A DNA stretch of 64,000 nucleotides from Planctomycetota bacterium (GCA_016208685.1 JACQXM010000025.1:62001-126000); one strand, 5' to 3'; shown: positions 10,572 to 19,433, counted from the stretch's first letter. Translations and numbers: made by a program. The notes: generated by a model from the sequence alone, not told the origin.

Positions 10572-11885
10572 ATGGGGTGGCACCGAAGGACAATCGCAAT
10601 CGGGGCGTGCGTAGGTTCGGTTCTTGCTGGCGGCGTTCTGGCTCGAGGCTCTCCCATCACGTGGACGTTCGGCGGGGAGATCACGTACGTCAGCGACGAC
10701 CTCGACTTGCTGGGCGGACAGGTTTCAGCCGGCACGCCATACTCCAGCCTCTTCACCTTCGCTTCTGACACGCCGGACTCCCTCCCGAACGACCCGACGC
10801 TGGGGTTGTACGCTGACGCGCTGCTGTCGATCCGCGGCAATGTCGGCCCGGTTCAGTTCACGGGCCCGTTCGGATCGACGAATGAAATCCGGGTGCGCAA
10901 TGATTCAGACGATTCGCTACGTTTGCGTGGCGGCGTGAGCTTCGTAGGGAGTGGTCAAGTATTCCAGGTGTTTATGGCGCTAGGGAGTGCGGACGGACAG
11001 CCCTTCACGACGGACGGACTGCCGTTTTTTCCGCCCAACCTAGGGGATTTCTACTCCTACGCGTTTAGAATATTTGATCCAACGCAAACCGTGCCGCTTT
11101 CATTGATTGGCCGCCTGGACTTCCTGGTGCCCGAACCAGCGACTCTCGTAATTGGACTTATCGGTGTGGTAGCTACTGTGATGGGGCCTTTGCGCAGACG
11201 ACGGCTGCGTCGCAGCGCGGGAATCGCGGCCACGAGCGTTCCGTGTGTCTGTGTTGCCGTGATGCTGATCGATTCCGGGTTCGCCTTGGCGTTCACAGAT
11301 TGCAATCAGAACGGCGTGGACGATTCGCTGGACCTCACAGGGTGTACCGCGGCTCAGCTTGTCCGAATCTTCGACACGTCTGGTTCTATGGACCCCCGCA
11401 CCGAATCCCTGTGCCGCGACTTCGATGGGGCCATAGCGGACCTCACAGTTGCCGGAATCCCGGTTTTGTCCGAGAGCTTCGGTATCAGTGAGCCCTGTGA
11501 GTATTGCTGCACCGACTCGGTTGCCCAGCATCCCGATCTGGGTTACACCGCCGATGGCTTTCCCAATGTGGAAGTGCTTGGTGCCTGTACAAGCGGCCTG
11601 GAACCAGACGACGACATCCGTGAGGACTGGGGTCCTGCGACGGCGATCGTTGCCGCGAACTACGAGTGGTCGCCGGGAACGCGGCGGATGGTCATCGTCC
11701 TCTCCGACGAAGGCCCGCGATGTGGTGGGACGGCGCCGAGCGACCCGGGACCGGACCGCGACGCCATCACGCATGCGATCGAGGTTGTCTCCGCTCAGGA
11801 CGTAGTGGTGGGCGCGGTGGCCAAGCTGCCGGTGTTTGCGAGCCTGGCGGGTGATCTGGCCACGGGTGGCGCTCCCGGCGGCTGA
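10572..11885 (+). CDS. PEP-CTERM protein fused to a second exported VWA module
   Basis: A 437-residue protein made of two apparent secreted proteins in one frame. Residues 1-27 are a signal peptide. Residues ~28-180 form an unknown beta-rich domain (PITWTFGGEITYV…LLGGQV). At 186-189 lies VPEP, followed by a hydrophobic helix and RRRRLRR, a complete PEP-CTERM sorting tail. Instead of ending, the frame continues into a second signal-like segment (~215-243) and a von Willebrand A domain with an intact MIDAS start, FDTSGSMD (267-274), plus a distal VLSDEG strand. The protein ends without a second sorting tail. A perfect Shine-Dalgarno precedes the start. Its first half is a paralogue of the first half of the next gene. 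Possible explanations are a fusion by loss of a stop codon or a real polyprotein processed at the internal tail. Confidence 0.8.
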   Translation: MGWHRRTIAIGACVGSVLAGGVLARGSPITWTFGGEITYVSDDLDLLGGQVSAGTPYSSLFTFASDTPDSLPNDPTLGLYADALLSIRGNVGPVQFTGPFGSTNEIRVRNDSDDSLRLRGGVSFVGSGQVFQVFMALGSADGQPFTTDGLPFFPPNLGDFYSYAFRIFDPTQTVPLSLIGRLDFLVPEPATLVIGLIGVVATVMGPLRRRRLRRSAGIAATSVPCVCVAVMLIDSGFALAFTDCNQNGVDDSLDLTGCTAAQLVRIFDTSGSMDPRTESLCRDFDGAIADLTVAGIPVLSESFGISEPCEYCCTDSVAQHPDLGYTADGFPNVEVLGACTSGLEPDDDIREDWGPATAIVAANYEWSPGTRRMVIVLSDEGPRCGGTAPSDPGPDRDAITHAIEVVSAQDVVVGAVAKLPVFASLAGDLATGGAPGG

Positions 11886-11927
11886 GCGTTCAACTCGGAG
11901 TCTATCATCTCGTAATGAGGTCTGGTC

Positions 11928-13298
11928 ATGAAACGGTTCAACAGGGGAATCGCAAACGGCGTGATTCTGGGGGCGATCGGTGCAGGGGGCATCGTAGCTC
12001 GGGCCGCACCCATCACGTGGACGTTCGGCGGCACGATCACGTACGTCAGGGACGACCTCAATTTGTTGGGGGGGCAAGTAACGGTGGGCGTGCCGTACTC
12101 CGGGCTGTTCACTTTTGCTTCCGATACGCCGGATGCGCTTCCCGATGATCCGACCGAAGGGTGGTATTCCGGCGCACTGGTGCACATAGACGGACGCGTC
12201 GGTCCGTTTGGGTTGGCTGGACCGAATGGGCTGGTGAACGAAATCCTTATAAGAGACGGGCTCAACGACCGCATCACAGTGAGAGGCAGCGCCAACTTCA
12301 CCGCAACGGATATGGTGTTTCAGGTGTTCCTTGGGACCGGGGACGCGCGCACGCTCGTAACCGATGGATTGCCATCGTCGGTTCCGCTTCTTAGTGACTT
12401 TGAGTTGGCAAGCTTCAGAATCTTCGATCCGACGGAGACGGTCCCACTCTCACTAATCGGCAGCTTGGAATCGCTGGTCCCCGAACCAGCTTCGTGCGTG
12501 CTGGCGCTGGCGGCCAGTACGCTTCTTCTCTGCCGTCGACGGCGGTCGCCAGCGCGGTGCGGCGCGCTGCTTGCCGTAGCGACGGTTGCGTTGAACCCGT
12601 TCGCCGACGCCGCCCCGATTGTGGTACTCGACGACAAGTCCGACTTCGCGGAGTTCCCGCACACGGTGATCGACTTTGAGACGTGGGGAGACGGTCAACC
12701 TCTCCAACTGGGTGAACGAGAGTTCGTCAACGTGCCGCCCGAATGGTACGCGGAATCCGGTATCACCATCACGGCACGGGTGCCTTCGGAGGGACCCTGG
12801 ATACGGAACGCACGCGGCTCAGCGGCTTTCGATGCTGCCCACGCGTTCGGCGGTTCACCGCCAAACGTCCTGTTCACAGCTCCGTTGGTGGGTTTCGAAA
12901 CGGGTATCCTGCGGTTCGATTTCCTGCAGCCGATCAATGCGTTTGGTTTATTCGTCATCAACCGTACGGATGGGACCAGTGCGACGCTGGAGCTCTTCGA
13001 TGAGACGGACGCGCTGCTCGGCAGCGTCCGCCTCGACGCCGCACTCCGCGATGGCATCAGCCTGGGGTCCCCGTACGGCACGGCTTATGACTGGGAATAC
13101 GGCTTCATTGGCGGCTACTCACGAGACAGGATGATCGCGTACGCCATGTTGCGCGAGGAGTTCACGCAGGTTGATGACCTTTACCTTGCGGTCATCGCAG
13201 AGCCCGTAACCATAGTGCTCACCGCGATCAGTGTCGTTATGTTCACCTGGCATCGGCGCCGGGGCCGGTGGCACTGTGGGGTGTGCCACTGCGCTTGA
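11928..13298 (+). CDS. PEP-CTERM protein with internal sorting tail and second degenerate PEP-CTERM module
   Basis: A 456-residue protein. It opens with a signal peptide, then the same domain as its neighbour (ITWTFGGTITYV…LLGGQV), ending in an internal tail VPEP (184-187), a hydrophobic helix and CRRRR. A second hydrophobic signal-like segment (GALLAVATVALNPFADAAP) follows at once. A second beta-rich domain (~225-420, with TVIDFETWGDGQP and FGLFVINRTDG) ends in AEPVTIVLTAISVVMF and HRRRG, a weakened PEP-CTERM-like tail. There is no ATG or GTG in frame near the second signal, so the second half appears to be translated only as part of the fusion. The last residues (WHCGVCHCA) are encoded by the start of a dispersed stem-loop repeat at 13267. 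The gene lies 42 bp after its paralogue. Confidence 0.8.
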   Translation: MKRFNRGIANGVILGAIGAGGIVARAAPITWTFGGTITYVRDDLNLLGGQVTVGVPYSGLFTFASDTPDALPDDPTEGWYSGALVHIDGRVGPFGLAGPNGLVNEILIRDGLNDRITVRGSANFTATDMVFQVFLGTGDARTLVTDGLPSSVPLLSDFELASFRIFDPTETVPLSLIGSLESLVPEPASCVLALAASTLLLCRRRRSPARCGALLAVATVALNPFADAAPIVVLDDKSDFAEFPHTVIDFETWGDGQPLQLGEREFVNVPPEWYAESGITITARVPSEGPWIRNARGSAAFDAAHAFGGSPPNVLFTAPLVGFETGILRFDFLQPINAFGLFVINRTDGTSATLELFDETDALLGSVRLDAALRDGISLGSPYGTAYDWEYGFIGGYSRDRMIAYAMLREEFTQVDDLYLAVIAEPVTIVLTAISVVMFTWHRRRGRWHCGVCHCA

Positions 13299-13399
13299 GC
13301 AGTGGTTGTTCGTGAGCGGGAACTTGGCGGCGAGGCAGGAACCGTGTAACCGTCCGGTCCGCGTCCTACCGGACACCACTGCTGACACAGCAGTGGCAC
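13267..13399 (+). repeat. ~133-bp stem-loop repeat (family 2, copy A)
   Basis: It starts GGTGGCACTG and ends CAGTGGCAC, so the ends are near-inverted. It contains a perfect hairpin at 13376-13396, CCACTGCTG-ACA-CAGCAGTGG. A second copy of equal length lies at 14217-14349, and an isolated copy of the hairpin at 14421-14441. The left end overlaps the 3' end of the preceding coding frame, changing its last residues. Confidence 0.8.
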
Positions 13400-13464
13400 T
13401 CGCGCGGGAGGCATCGGAGGGGCGGCGGGTGCATTCGGCGGTGCGCGCAGCGCAGGCATTCTGA

Positions 13465-13995
13465 ATGACTCTGACGCTCAAAAACATACTTCTGAACCTT
13501 GTGTACTATGCGATTACGGTGGTTGCCCTGCCCGGGGTCTGCCTTTGGGCCGACGCCAGGTGGGGGCCATGGAGGCACGAGCGCGGCCGGCTGCTCGAAG
13601 TCACATCCTCGGTCCTCATCGCCTGCGGAGCCGGCCTACAGATCTGGTGCATCATCATGTTCCAACGCCTGGGCCGGGGGACGCCCTCGCCGGCCATTCC
13701 ACCTGAGCGGCTGGTAACCACGGGGCCCTACCGCTACCTGCGTAACCCCATCAACCTCGGCGAGGTCATGGTTTTCCTGGGACTTGCGGGGTGGTTCGCG
13801 TCGCTTGGGCTTCTGCTCTACGCGTTGGCCGCCGCGGTTTGCTTTCACCTGTTCATCGTCGCCTGGGAGGAGCCGGCCCACCACCGGAAGTTTGGTGAGG
13901 ACTACGTTCTCTATCGGAAAGCCGTCAATCGATGGCTGCCTCGGATGCCCAGAGCTTCGGAGAATGATCCGGGAAAGCGGCGTCCGGCACGGTAA
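13465..13995 (+). CDS. isoprenylcysteine carboxyl methyltransferase-like membrane methyltransferase
   Basis: A 176-residue integral membrane protein with about four hydrophobic segments. The C-terminal half has the hallmarks of the ICMT/phospholipid methyltransferase family: LVTTGPYRYLRNPINLGEV, a hydrophobic pair, then VAWEEPAHHRKFGEDYVLYRKAVNRWLPR. These residues bind S-adenosylmethionine in family members. The substrate (a lipid, a small thiol or a protein) cannot be told from the sequence. The start ATG at 13465 follows copy A of the family-2 repeat by 65 bp, so the repeat lies in its 5' leader. The hydrophilic last ~15 residues are probably cytoplasmic. Confidence 0.8.
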   Translation: MTLTLKNILLNLVYYAITVVALPGVCLWADARWGPWRHERGRLLEVTSSVLIACGAGLQIWCIIMFQRLGRGTPSPAIPPERLVTTGPYRYLRNPINLGEVMVFLGLAGWFASLGLLLYALAAAVCFHLFIVAWEEPAHHRKFGEDYVLYRKAVNRWLPRMPRASENDPGKRRPAR

Positions 13996-14216
13996 TATGA
14001 TCGGAGTCGATCTAGCGAGTGGGAGGCCGCCGAGCCTTGGGGGTCCGCTATGTCGCAGGCCTCCGTTTCACACCCTGGGCGCCAAACGCCGTTTCGCGTG
14101 GGCGATGTCCGCACATCCAGGTGATGGTGGACCAGAGGGTGGGGGGCCCACCTCCTTTGGATGTGGGGAAGGCGATGATCGCGGGCGGATCGCCTCACCA
14201 TGTGATCGGGCAGGCG

Positions 14217-14349
14217 GGTGGCACTGTGGGGTGTGCCTCTACTCATGAGCAGTGGTCGTTCGTGAGCGGGAACCTGGCGGCGGGTCAGTAACCGTGCAAC
14301 CCTTCGGTCCGCGTCCTGTCGTATGCCACTGCTGACACAGCAGTGGCAC
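14217..14349 (+). repeat. ~133-bp stem-loop repeat (family 2, copy B)
   Basis: Same length and order of blocks as copy A at 13267-13399: GGTGGCACTG start, GAGCAGTGGT, CGTTCGTGAGCGGGAAC, CGGTCCGCGTCCT, and the terminal hairpin CCACTGCTG-ACA-CAGCAGTGG at 14326-14346. Most differences from copy A are substitutions. Confidence 0.8.
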
Positions 14350-14385
14350 CCGGCAACCCGGCACTGCGCGTACATCATCGGCTCC

Positions 14386-14406
14386 CCCATGTCCAAAGGA
14401 CATGGG
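14386..14406. repeat. hairpin of 9-3-9 design, different sequence
   Basis: CCCATGTCC-AAA-GGACATGGG is a perfect 9-bp stem with a 3-base loop, the same geometry as the family-2 hairpin but another sequence. A related imperfect version (CCCACCTCC-TTT-GGATGTGGG) lies at about 14149-14169. Confidence 0.65.
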
Positions 14407-14420
14407 CCACCCACCGGACA

Positions 14421-14441
14421 CCACTGCTGACACAGCAGTGG
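14421..14441 (+). repeat. isolated family-2 hairpin
   Basis: An exact third copy of CCACTGCTG-ACA-CAGCAGTGG without the upstream part of the 133-bp unit. Confidence 0.75.
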
Positions 14442-14785
14442 CACCCGCACCTGGCACCTGGCACCTGGCTCTGCATCGGCCCGGCTGTCGCCGCCCCCCA
14501 CGGCCGCCGGCACGCGGGTCACGTTCACCGGAGTCGGCTGCACGGAGAAAAATCCTCGGCGATCTGGCGGGTTCGCTGCCCCGATGTCGGTTGTGTCTAT
14601 GTTGAAGGGGGTGTTTCCCCGGACCGACCACGATTCGACGGCTTCCGCACTGTTGTAGCCGGCCCGGCCGTGGTTGTGTCGGATTTCAGCCTCGGCAAAC
14701 GCCGCGCGCACAGTGATCCGCTGTGCCGGTGTCGGTTCGGCCGCGTTGCGGACCCGCGACCGAGAGGGTGGCAAAAGGAGAAGCG

Positions 14786-17128
14786 ATGTATCGGTTTCGG
14801 AAGGATATTGCGGCGGCGGGAATGTGCCTTCTGGCATGGTGCGCGGCAGCGGCCCGTGCCGCTGATGATCATGGTGACGCCTGTCCGGCAGCGACGATGC
14901 TGCCCGTCGACGGCACCAGCGTGGGGGCCATCATCGATCCCGCTGCGGATGAGGACTGGCTCGGGTTTAGCGCCGTGGGCGGACACCGGTACACCGCCAC
15001 GACGTTCGCTGCCTCCGTGAGCTTCTACTATCTCGCGGAGGTGCGGGGCTCGGACTGCATGGCCGTCCTGGCGGACTGGAGCTACGGCAGCCCGGATGAG
15101 CTGTCCATCGTGCCGGCAACCACGGATACCTACTACGTTCGAATCGCATCGTCGCTGGCAGGAAGCGTGGGCTTTGTGGAGATCGGGCTCACTGACGAGG
15201 GCGTCGCGGTGGACGATTACAGCGGCAGCCGGGCGTATGCCGCTGCCGTCACTCCCGACGGCACGGCGCAAGCTGGGATCATCGACTACGCAGGGGACGT
15301 GGACTGGCTTCGATTCCTGGCCGCAGATCAGCACCTCTACCAGCTTGAAGTGCGGGCGCAGTCGACGGTCATCAACTGGAACGTGGCCGCCGAACTATAC
15401 ACCGGAGGAAGCGCGCTGGGCGGAACGGGCTGGTCGCTGTCCGCGGCCGGCGGCCCGCCGGGCAACTGGGCCGCGTTGCGTTACTACGTGCCTTCGGGCA
15501 GCGGTGGTGATCTGCACGTACGTGTGAACGGCTACCCGGGCAGCGCCGGTCCCTACGAAGTCCGCGTGACGGACCTGGGGATCGCCGCGGGTGACGACCA
15601 CGGCAACGACTGCATGTCCGCCTCGCCCGTCGCGACCGACGGCACCGTTTACGGCGCGATCATCGACCCCGGCACAGACGAAGACTGGCTGGCGGTCAGC
15701 GCCCAGGCCGGCTATCGCTACGAGCTGACCTCCCTGGTTGCGTCCGCCTCGTTCCAGGCGTTCACGACCGCTCTGGACGATGACTGTGCCACGATCCTCG
15801 GCGAGTGGGGGCCCGGTTTCCAAAACGAGCTGAGTTTCATCACGCCTGCCACTTCGACGTACTACCTGCGAGTGGCTTCCGGTTCGACCCAGGTCGGTCA
15901 TCTGGCCGTCGGCGTTACCGACCGTGGACCGCAGGTCGATGACCACAGCGGGAGGCAATCCGCGGCTACCCCCATCGCCACCGATGGAACGGTAGTGACC
16001 GGCAGCATCCATTACGCCGGCGACTACGATTACTTCACCTTCAGCGCAGCCGCGGACCACCTGTTTAGTGTGCAGGTCCGGGGGCTGGCGCACACGGACT
16101 CCTGGACGGTCGCTACGGTGCTGTTCGAGGGAGCGTACCAACTCGACTTTTCCGGCTGGTCCGTCGGCGGCCCCGGCGGTGTGGGATCGTGGGCTGGGCT
16201 GGCGTATGGCGTACCCGCGGGGCCGCCGGCCACCTACCACGTTCTGGTGTATGCCGGTCAAACCGATGCCGGAGGGTCGTATGAGCTGACGGTAACCGAC
16301 CTGGGTCCGGTGCCGGCCGATGATCACGGCGATGACGCGGCATCGGCGACGCCGGCTCTCACTGACGGCACGCCCGTGGGTGGTACGCTTGGCAACGGCG
16401 GAGACGCCGACTGGTTCCGCTTCTCGCTCACCGCGCAACGCGTGTATGCCGTGGAAGTGCGGGGCTTGGCCAGTCCGAACAACGGTCTGGCGGGTGGCGA
16501 GTTGCTGGCGCGGGACGGCACGCAGAGCCTGGGCTTCACCGGGTGGTCCAACGCCGGGCCGGGGTACGACGGGGAATGGGCGCGCCTGCTTTACTATGTC
16601 CCGGCAGGCGAAGCCGGGGACTACTACACCGCGGTGCGGGGGTACGGATTCACCGCCGGGTCCTTTCTGATTCGCGTCATCCTGGGGCCGGGACTCCCCG
16701 GTGACTTCGACGGCGACACCGTGCCGGACGCCAGCGACAACTGCCCCACGGTTGCCAACGCGGACCAGGCGGATCGCGACGCCGATGGAACAGGCGACTG
16801 CTGCGACCCTGACGAGCCGGACGCCGACGGGGACGGAGTTGCCGACGCCTGTGACAACTGCCCAACCGTGCCCAACCCCGGACAACTGGATAGTGACGGC
16901 GACGGCGTCGGGGACGCGTGCCCTGACTGCCCGGATTGCGACACTGACGGCGATGGCATAGTGAACGCTGCCGATGTGTGCTGCAACACACCGGCGGGCG
17001 TCGCAGTGGATGCCGCGGGTCGCCCCATCGGCGACCTGGACGGCGATTGCGACAACGACCTGGACGATTTCGCGCTGTTCTCGCGCGGGGTTACCGGCCC
17101 GCTCTCCGCGCCGGCGGAGTGTCCGTAA
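14786..17128 (+). CDS. secreted repeat protein: five PPC-like domains plus TSP3 calcium repeats
   Basis: A 780-residue secreted protein. GGAG at 14777-14780 sets the start at 14786, and residues 1-25 are a signal peptide. Five repeats of about 115-125 residues begin near 26, 142, 269, 384 and 511. Each opens with (A/V)DDHGD-like acid residues, then a DGT turn, G-I/L-x-x-x-G-D-x-DW(F/L) and a YxxEVR strand, the pattern of prokaryotic PPC (pre-peptidase C-terminal) domains. From 639, thrombospondin type-3 repeats (DNCPTVANADQADRDADGTG and similar) should bind calcium. The tail at 749 (GDLDGDCDNDLDDFALFSRG) resembles a dockerin-like Asp-rich loop. No protease or other catalytic domain is present. 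A surface-binding or adhesive role is likely but unproven. Confidence 0.85.
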   Translation: MYRFRKDIAAAGMCLLAWCAAAARAADDHGDACPAATMLPVDGTSVGAIIDPAADEDWLGFSAVGGHRYTATTFAASVSFYYLAEVRGSDCMAVLADWSYGSPDELSIVPATTDTYYVRIASSLAGSVGFVEIGLTDEGVAVDDYSGSRAYAAAVTPDGTAQAGIIDYAGDVDWLRFLAADQHLYQLEVRAQSTVINWNVAAELYTGGSALGGTGWSLSAAGGPPGNWAALRYYVPSGSGGDLHVRVNGYPGSAGPYEVRVTDLGIAAGDDHGNDCMSASPVATDGTVYGAIIDPGTDEDWLAVSAQAGYRYELTSLVASASFQAFTTALDDDCATILGEWGPGFQNELSFITPATSTYYLRVASGSTQVGHLAVGVTDRGPQVDDHSGRQSAATPIATDGTVVTGSIHYAGDYDYFTFSAAADHLFSVQVRGLAHTDSWTVATVLFEGAYQLDFSGWSVGGPGGVGSWAGLAYGVPAGPPATYHVLVYAGQTDAGGSYELTVTDLGPVPADDHGDDAASATPALTDGTPVGGTLGNGGDADWFRFSLTAQRVYAVEVRGLASPNNGLAGGELLARDGTQSLGFTGWSNAGPGYDGEWARLLYYVPAGEAGDYYTAVRGYGFTAGSFLIRVILGPGLPGDFDGDTVPDASDNCPTVANADQADRDADGTGDCCDPDEPDADGDGVADACDNCPTVPNPGQLDSDGDGVGDACPDCPDCDTDGDGIVNAADVCCNTPAGVAVDAAGRPIGDLDGDCDNDLDDFALFSRGVTGPLSAPAECP

Positions 17129-17207
17129 ATATGCGGCGCTGCCCGGCGCTCGCAGGGACTCGGACGCATCCCGACGGTACGGCGTGTGCGTCCCGGGCCT
17201 GGCCTTC

Positions 17208-19433
17208 TCAACGTGCCCGCGATCCACGCAGCACCAGGAAGGACGCCGCGTAAAGTCCCAGGGCCAGCAGATAGAGCGCTCGGAAGCCAAGGGCCATTGA
17301 ACTATATTCCACAAACCCACCGAGAATGGCACCGATGAGGTTGGAGGCAAACGCCGCGCGCACTGACGCACATCCCTTCAGGGATACGGCGAAGATCACG
17401 CCGGCGAAGAACAGCGGCACCAGCAGCAATGCCGCCGAAGTGACCGCCGCCGCCGCCCAGCCAAACTGCAACCAGGTCGACACCGGCAGCGCAAACCCCG
17501 CCAGCAGACTGATCGCCAGCCCCGCGTAATAGGGTCGCGTTCCCGCCGGCCGCACCGCCGCCACGAACCAGTTCGCCAGCAGAATGAACCCCAGAATCCC
17601 GCCGATGACCACGGTATTCACTACCCACGTCGTGCCCCACACTAGCGCCAGCTCCGCAATCCCCTTGACCTCAATGAGCAGAAACGCGCTGCCCAGAAAG
17701 AAGAAATGCCAATCGATCGCCCCGCTGCCGCGGGTGACGCGGCGCACCCACACGACCGCCACCATCGCCAGCGTCGCCGCCAATCCCAGATGGCTGGTGG
17801 GTACTCTGCGGTCTGCCATATACAAGAAGGGCCAGTCGTCGGTCGCCGGCGGAGGGACCTCGTTCGCGGGCATGGCCCGGTAGGCCTCCGTCACCTCGGA
17901 CGAGGCCGCGGCCGCCGGTAGTTCGCGCACGGCGCCGACACCTTCGCCGGCCACATAGAGCACGCCGGAATCGAATCCAATGCGAAAGGCCCGCGGCGGT
18001 GATTCAGGGAAAGTGCGCCGCAGCATGTCGTACATGCGTCTGCCGATGTGGTTCATCGCCGGCGTGGAGAAGGACACCGCCATCGCCCCGCCGGGCGCAA
18101 GGATCCGCCGGGCCTCGGCGAAGCACTCCAGTGTGTACACGAAATTGTCCAGGCGCAGGCTGGACATTCCGCTCAGCAGTGTGTGCGAATCCACAAGGCC
18201 GAACACTACCAGATCGTACGTCTCCGTGGAACGCTTGATGAACTGCCGCGCGTCGCCGATGTGCACCCGGACGCGGCGGTCGTCGTAGGGAGCCTCGGGG
18301 TGGTGGCGGCGTCCGATGGCGATGATGGCCGGGTCGATCTCCACGGCGTCCACCCGCATGTCGGGTCCGCCGACGCGCAAGCCGGCGGCGACGTCGTTGC
18401 CCGCCCCCGAGCCGATCACCAGCACGCGTTGCGCCGCCTCGACGAACCGGTAGGGCAGCTCGTACGCCAGCGCGTTTTCCGCGGCCCAGGGGAATCGCGC
18501 TCCGTGCGCGACGAGCCAGGCTCGGCTGAGGTCTTCGGCCTTGAGGTGATAGGTCTTGTTGGCGAAGGCCGCCATGCCGCGGTGCAACCGCCGGCCGTCG
18601 GCGTCCACCACGTGATACGGTTGCAGCTCCAGCAGTTGGTACGGGCTGTAGATGTCCTGCATGTGCGGCGATCCGCCCCCTTTGACAAACCCGCCGCTTG
18701 AGCCCGTCCACGCGATCATCACCACGCATGCCACCGCGGAGGAAGCCACATTCGCGGCACTGTGGCGCAGCAACGCCAAACCCATGATCGCCGCCAGGCC
18801 GAACCAGACCGCCGGCGGCAGCCAGAGGTACGAGACGGCAGTGAACAGCAGCACGCCTCCCAGGCTGCCGAGGATGTTCACCGTATAGGCCCGGAGTGGC
18901 GGCAGGCCGTTCATCAAGACGCCCGTGAGCTGGCCGATGGGGATGAACACCACGATGGTGATGAGGAAGAGAAACAGGAAGAAGCCGTAGAAGGCGGCCC
19001 CCTGTGCCAGAGCGGTCGTCAGGTTTGTCGTTTCCGCCGCGTGGACGCCCCAGGCCCAGAGCTGCGACGAGCCGTGCGGCAGGCGCACCAGGGAGTCGAC
19101 ACCCAACCGACTGAGCAGATCGAGCAGGACGACGTGCGCCGCTAGAAGCGGCAGGGTCCAGGCCGCGTAGGACCGCGCCGATTGCGCCAGTGCGAATCCC
19201 AGCCCCAGCCCCAGGAAGCAGGCCAGCAGCGTAACGTTCCTGAAGTACGCGGCGGCACGAAACTCCGTTCCGTGCCATCGGATCAGGCATACTTCCAGGA
19301 AGAGCCCCAGTACGCTCACCAGGAAGAGCACGGCGAGCCGTCGGGGGACGGCGGCGGTAGCGGCTGCCGGACGGATCCCGGCCGCGCCGTCGGTGCCTTC
19401 CGTCGGTGAGTCGCCGTGCGGGTGCTGGTTCAC
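17208..19433 (-). CDS. membrane-embedded spermidine synthase-like protein
   Basis: About 741 residues. The N-terminal ~240 residues hold at least six hydrophobic segments. The middle (about 330-520) is a Rossmann methyltransferase/aminopropyltransferase fold, with VLVIGSGAGNDVAAGLRVG as the SAM-type glycine loop, VDAVEIDPAIIAIG as the acidic strand end, then GDARQFIK and YDLVVFGLVDSHTL. About six more membrane segments follow (about 560-735). This layout matches the large 'spermidine synthase-like' membrane proteins common in planctomycetes, whose substrate is generally unknown. The start is uncertain: GTG at 19433 gives a reasonable N-terminus, while the frame stays open to 19568 with Arg/Pro-rich residues. 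It converges with the PPC-repeat gene, 79 bp away. Confidence 0.75.
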   Translation of the reverse strand: MNQHPHGDSPTEGTDGAAGIRPAAATAAVPRRLAVLFLVSVLGLFLEVCLIRWHGTEFRAAAYFRNVTLLACFLGLGLGFALAQSARSYAAWTLPLLAAHVVLLDLLSRLGVDSLVRLPHGSSQLWAWGVHAAETTNLTTALAQGAAFYGFFLFLFLITIVVFIPIGQLTGVLMNGLPPLRAYTVNILGSLGGVLLFTAVSYLWLPPAVWFGLAAIMGLALLRHSAANVASSAVACVVMIAWTGSSGGFVKGGGSPHMQDIYSPYQLLELQPYHVVDADGRRLHRGMAAFANKTYHLKAEDLSRAWLVAHGARFPWAAENALAYELPYRFVEAAQRVLVIGSGAGNDVAAGLRVGGPDMRVDAVEIDPAIIAIGRRHHPEAPYDDRRVRVHIGDARQFIKRSTETYDLVVFGLVDSHTLLSGMSSLRLDNFVYTLECFAEARRILAPGGAMAVSFSTPAMNHIGRRMYDMLRRTFPESPPRAFRIGFDSGVLYVAGEGVGAVRELPAAAASSEVTEAYRAMPANEVPPPATDDWPFLYMADRRVPTSHLGLAATLAMVAVVWVRRVTRGSGAIDWHFFFLGSAFLLIEVKGIAELALVWGTTWVVNTVVIGGILGFILLANWFVAAVRPAGTRPYYAGLAISLLAGFALPVSTWLQFGWAAAAVTSAALLLVPLFFAGVIFAVSLKGCASVRAAFASNLIGAILGGFVEYSSMALGFRALYLLALGLYAASFLVLRGSRAR

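Larger units (their letters stand above)
13996..14785. other. 790-bp gene-free, repeat-rich stretch
   Basis: It holds family-2 copy B (14217-14349), an extra hairpin copy (14421-14441), a hairpin of the same 9-3-9 design (14386-14406) and a related imperfect one near 14149-14169. A short CACCTGG tandem follows at about 14450-14470. Frames here are artefacts of the repeats. The last ~300 bp contain nothing I recognise, and presumably hold the promoter of the gene at 14786. Confidence 0.6.

Noticed and set aside
11160-11290. Frameshift or missed stop joining two genes in the first PEP-CTERM protein
   Set aside because: Rejected as the only explanation because the neighbouring paralogue has the same architecture at the same point; still worth resequencing.
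13911-14837. Minus-strand frame across the repeat-rich gap
   Set aside because: It is assembled from family-2 repeats and the antisense ends of two genes; no domain.
15395-17371. Long open frame on the minus strand opposite the PPC-repeat gene
   Set aside because: It is a GC-rich shadow frame without signal, domain or ribosome-binding site; the plus-strand frame has clear domains.
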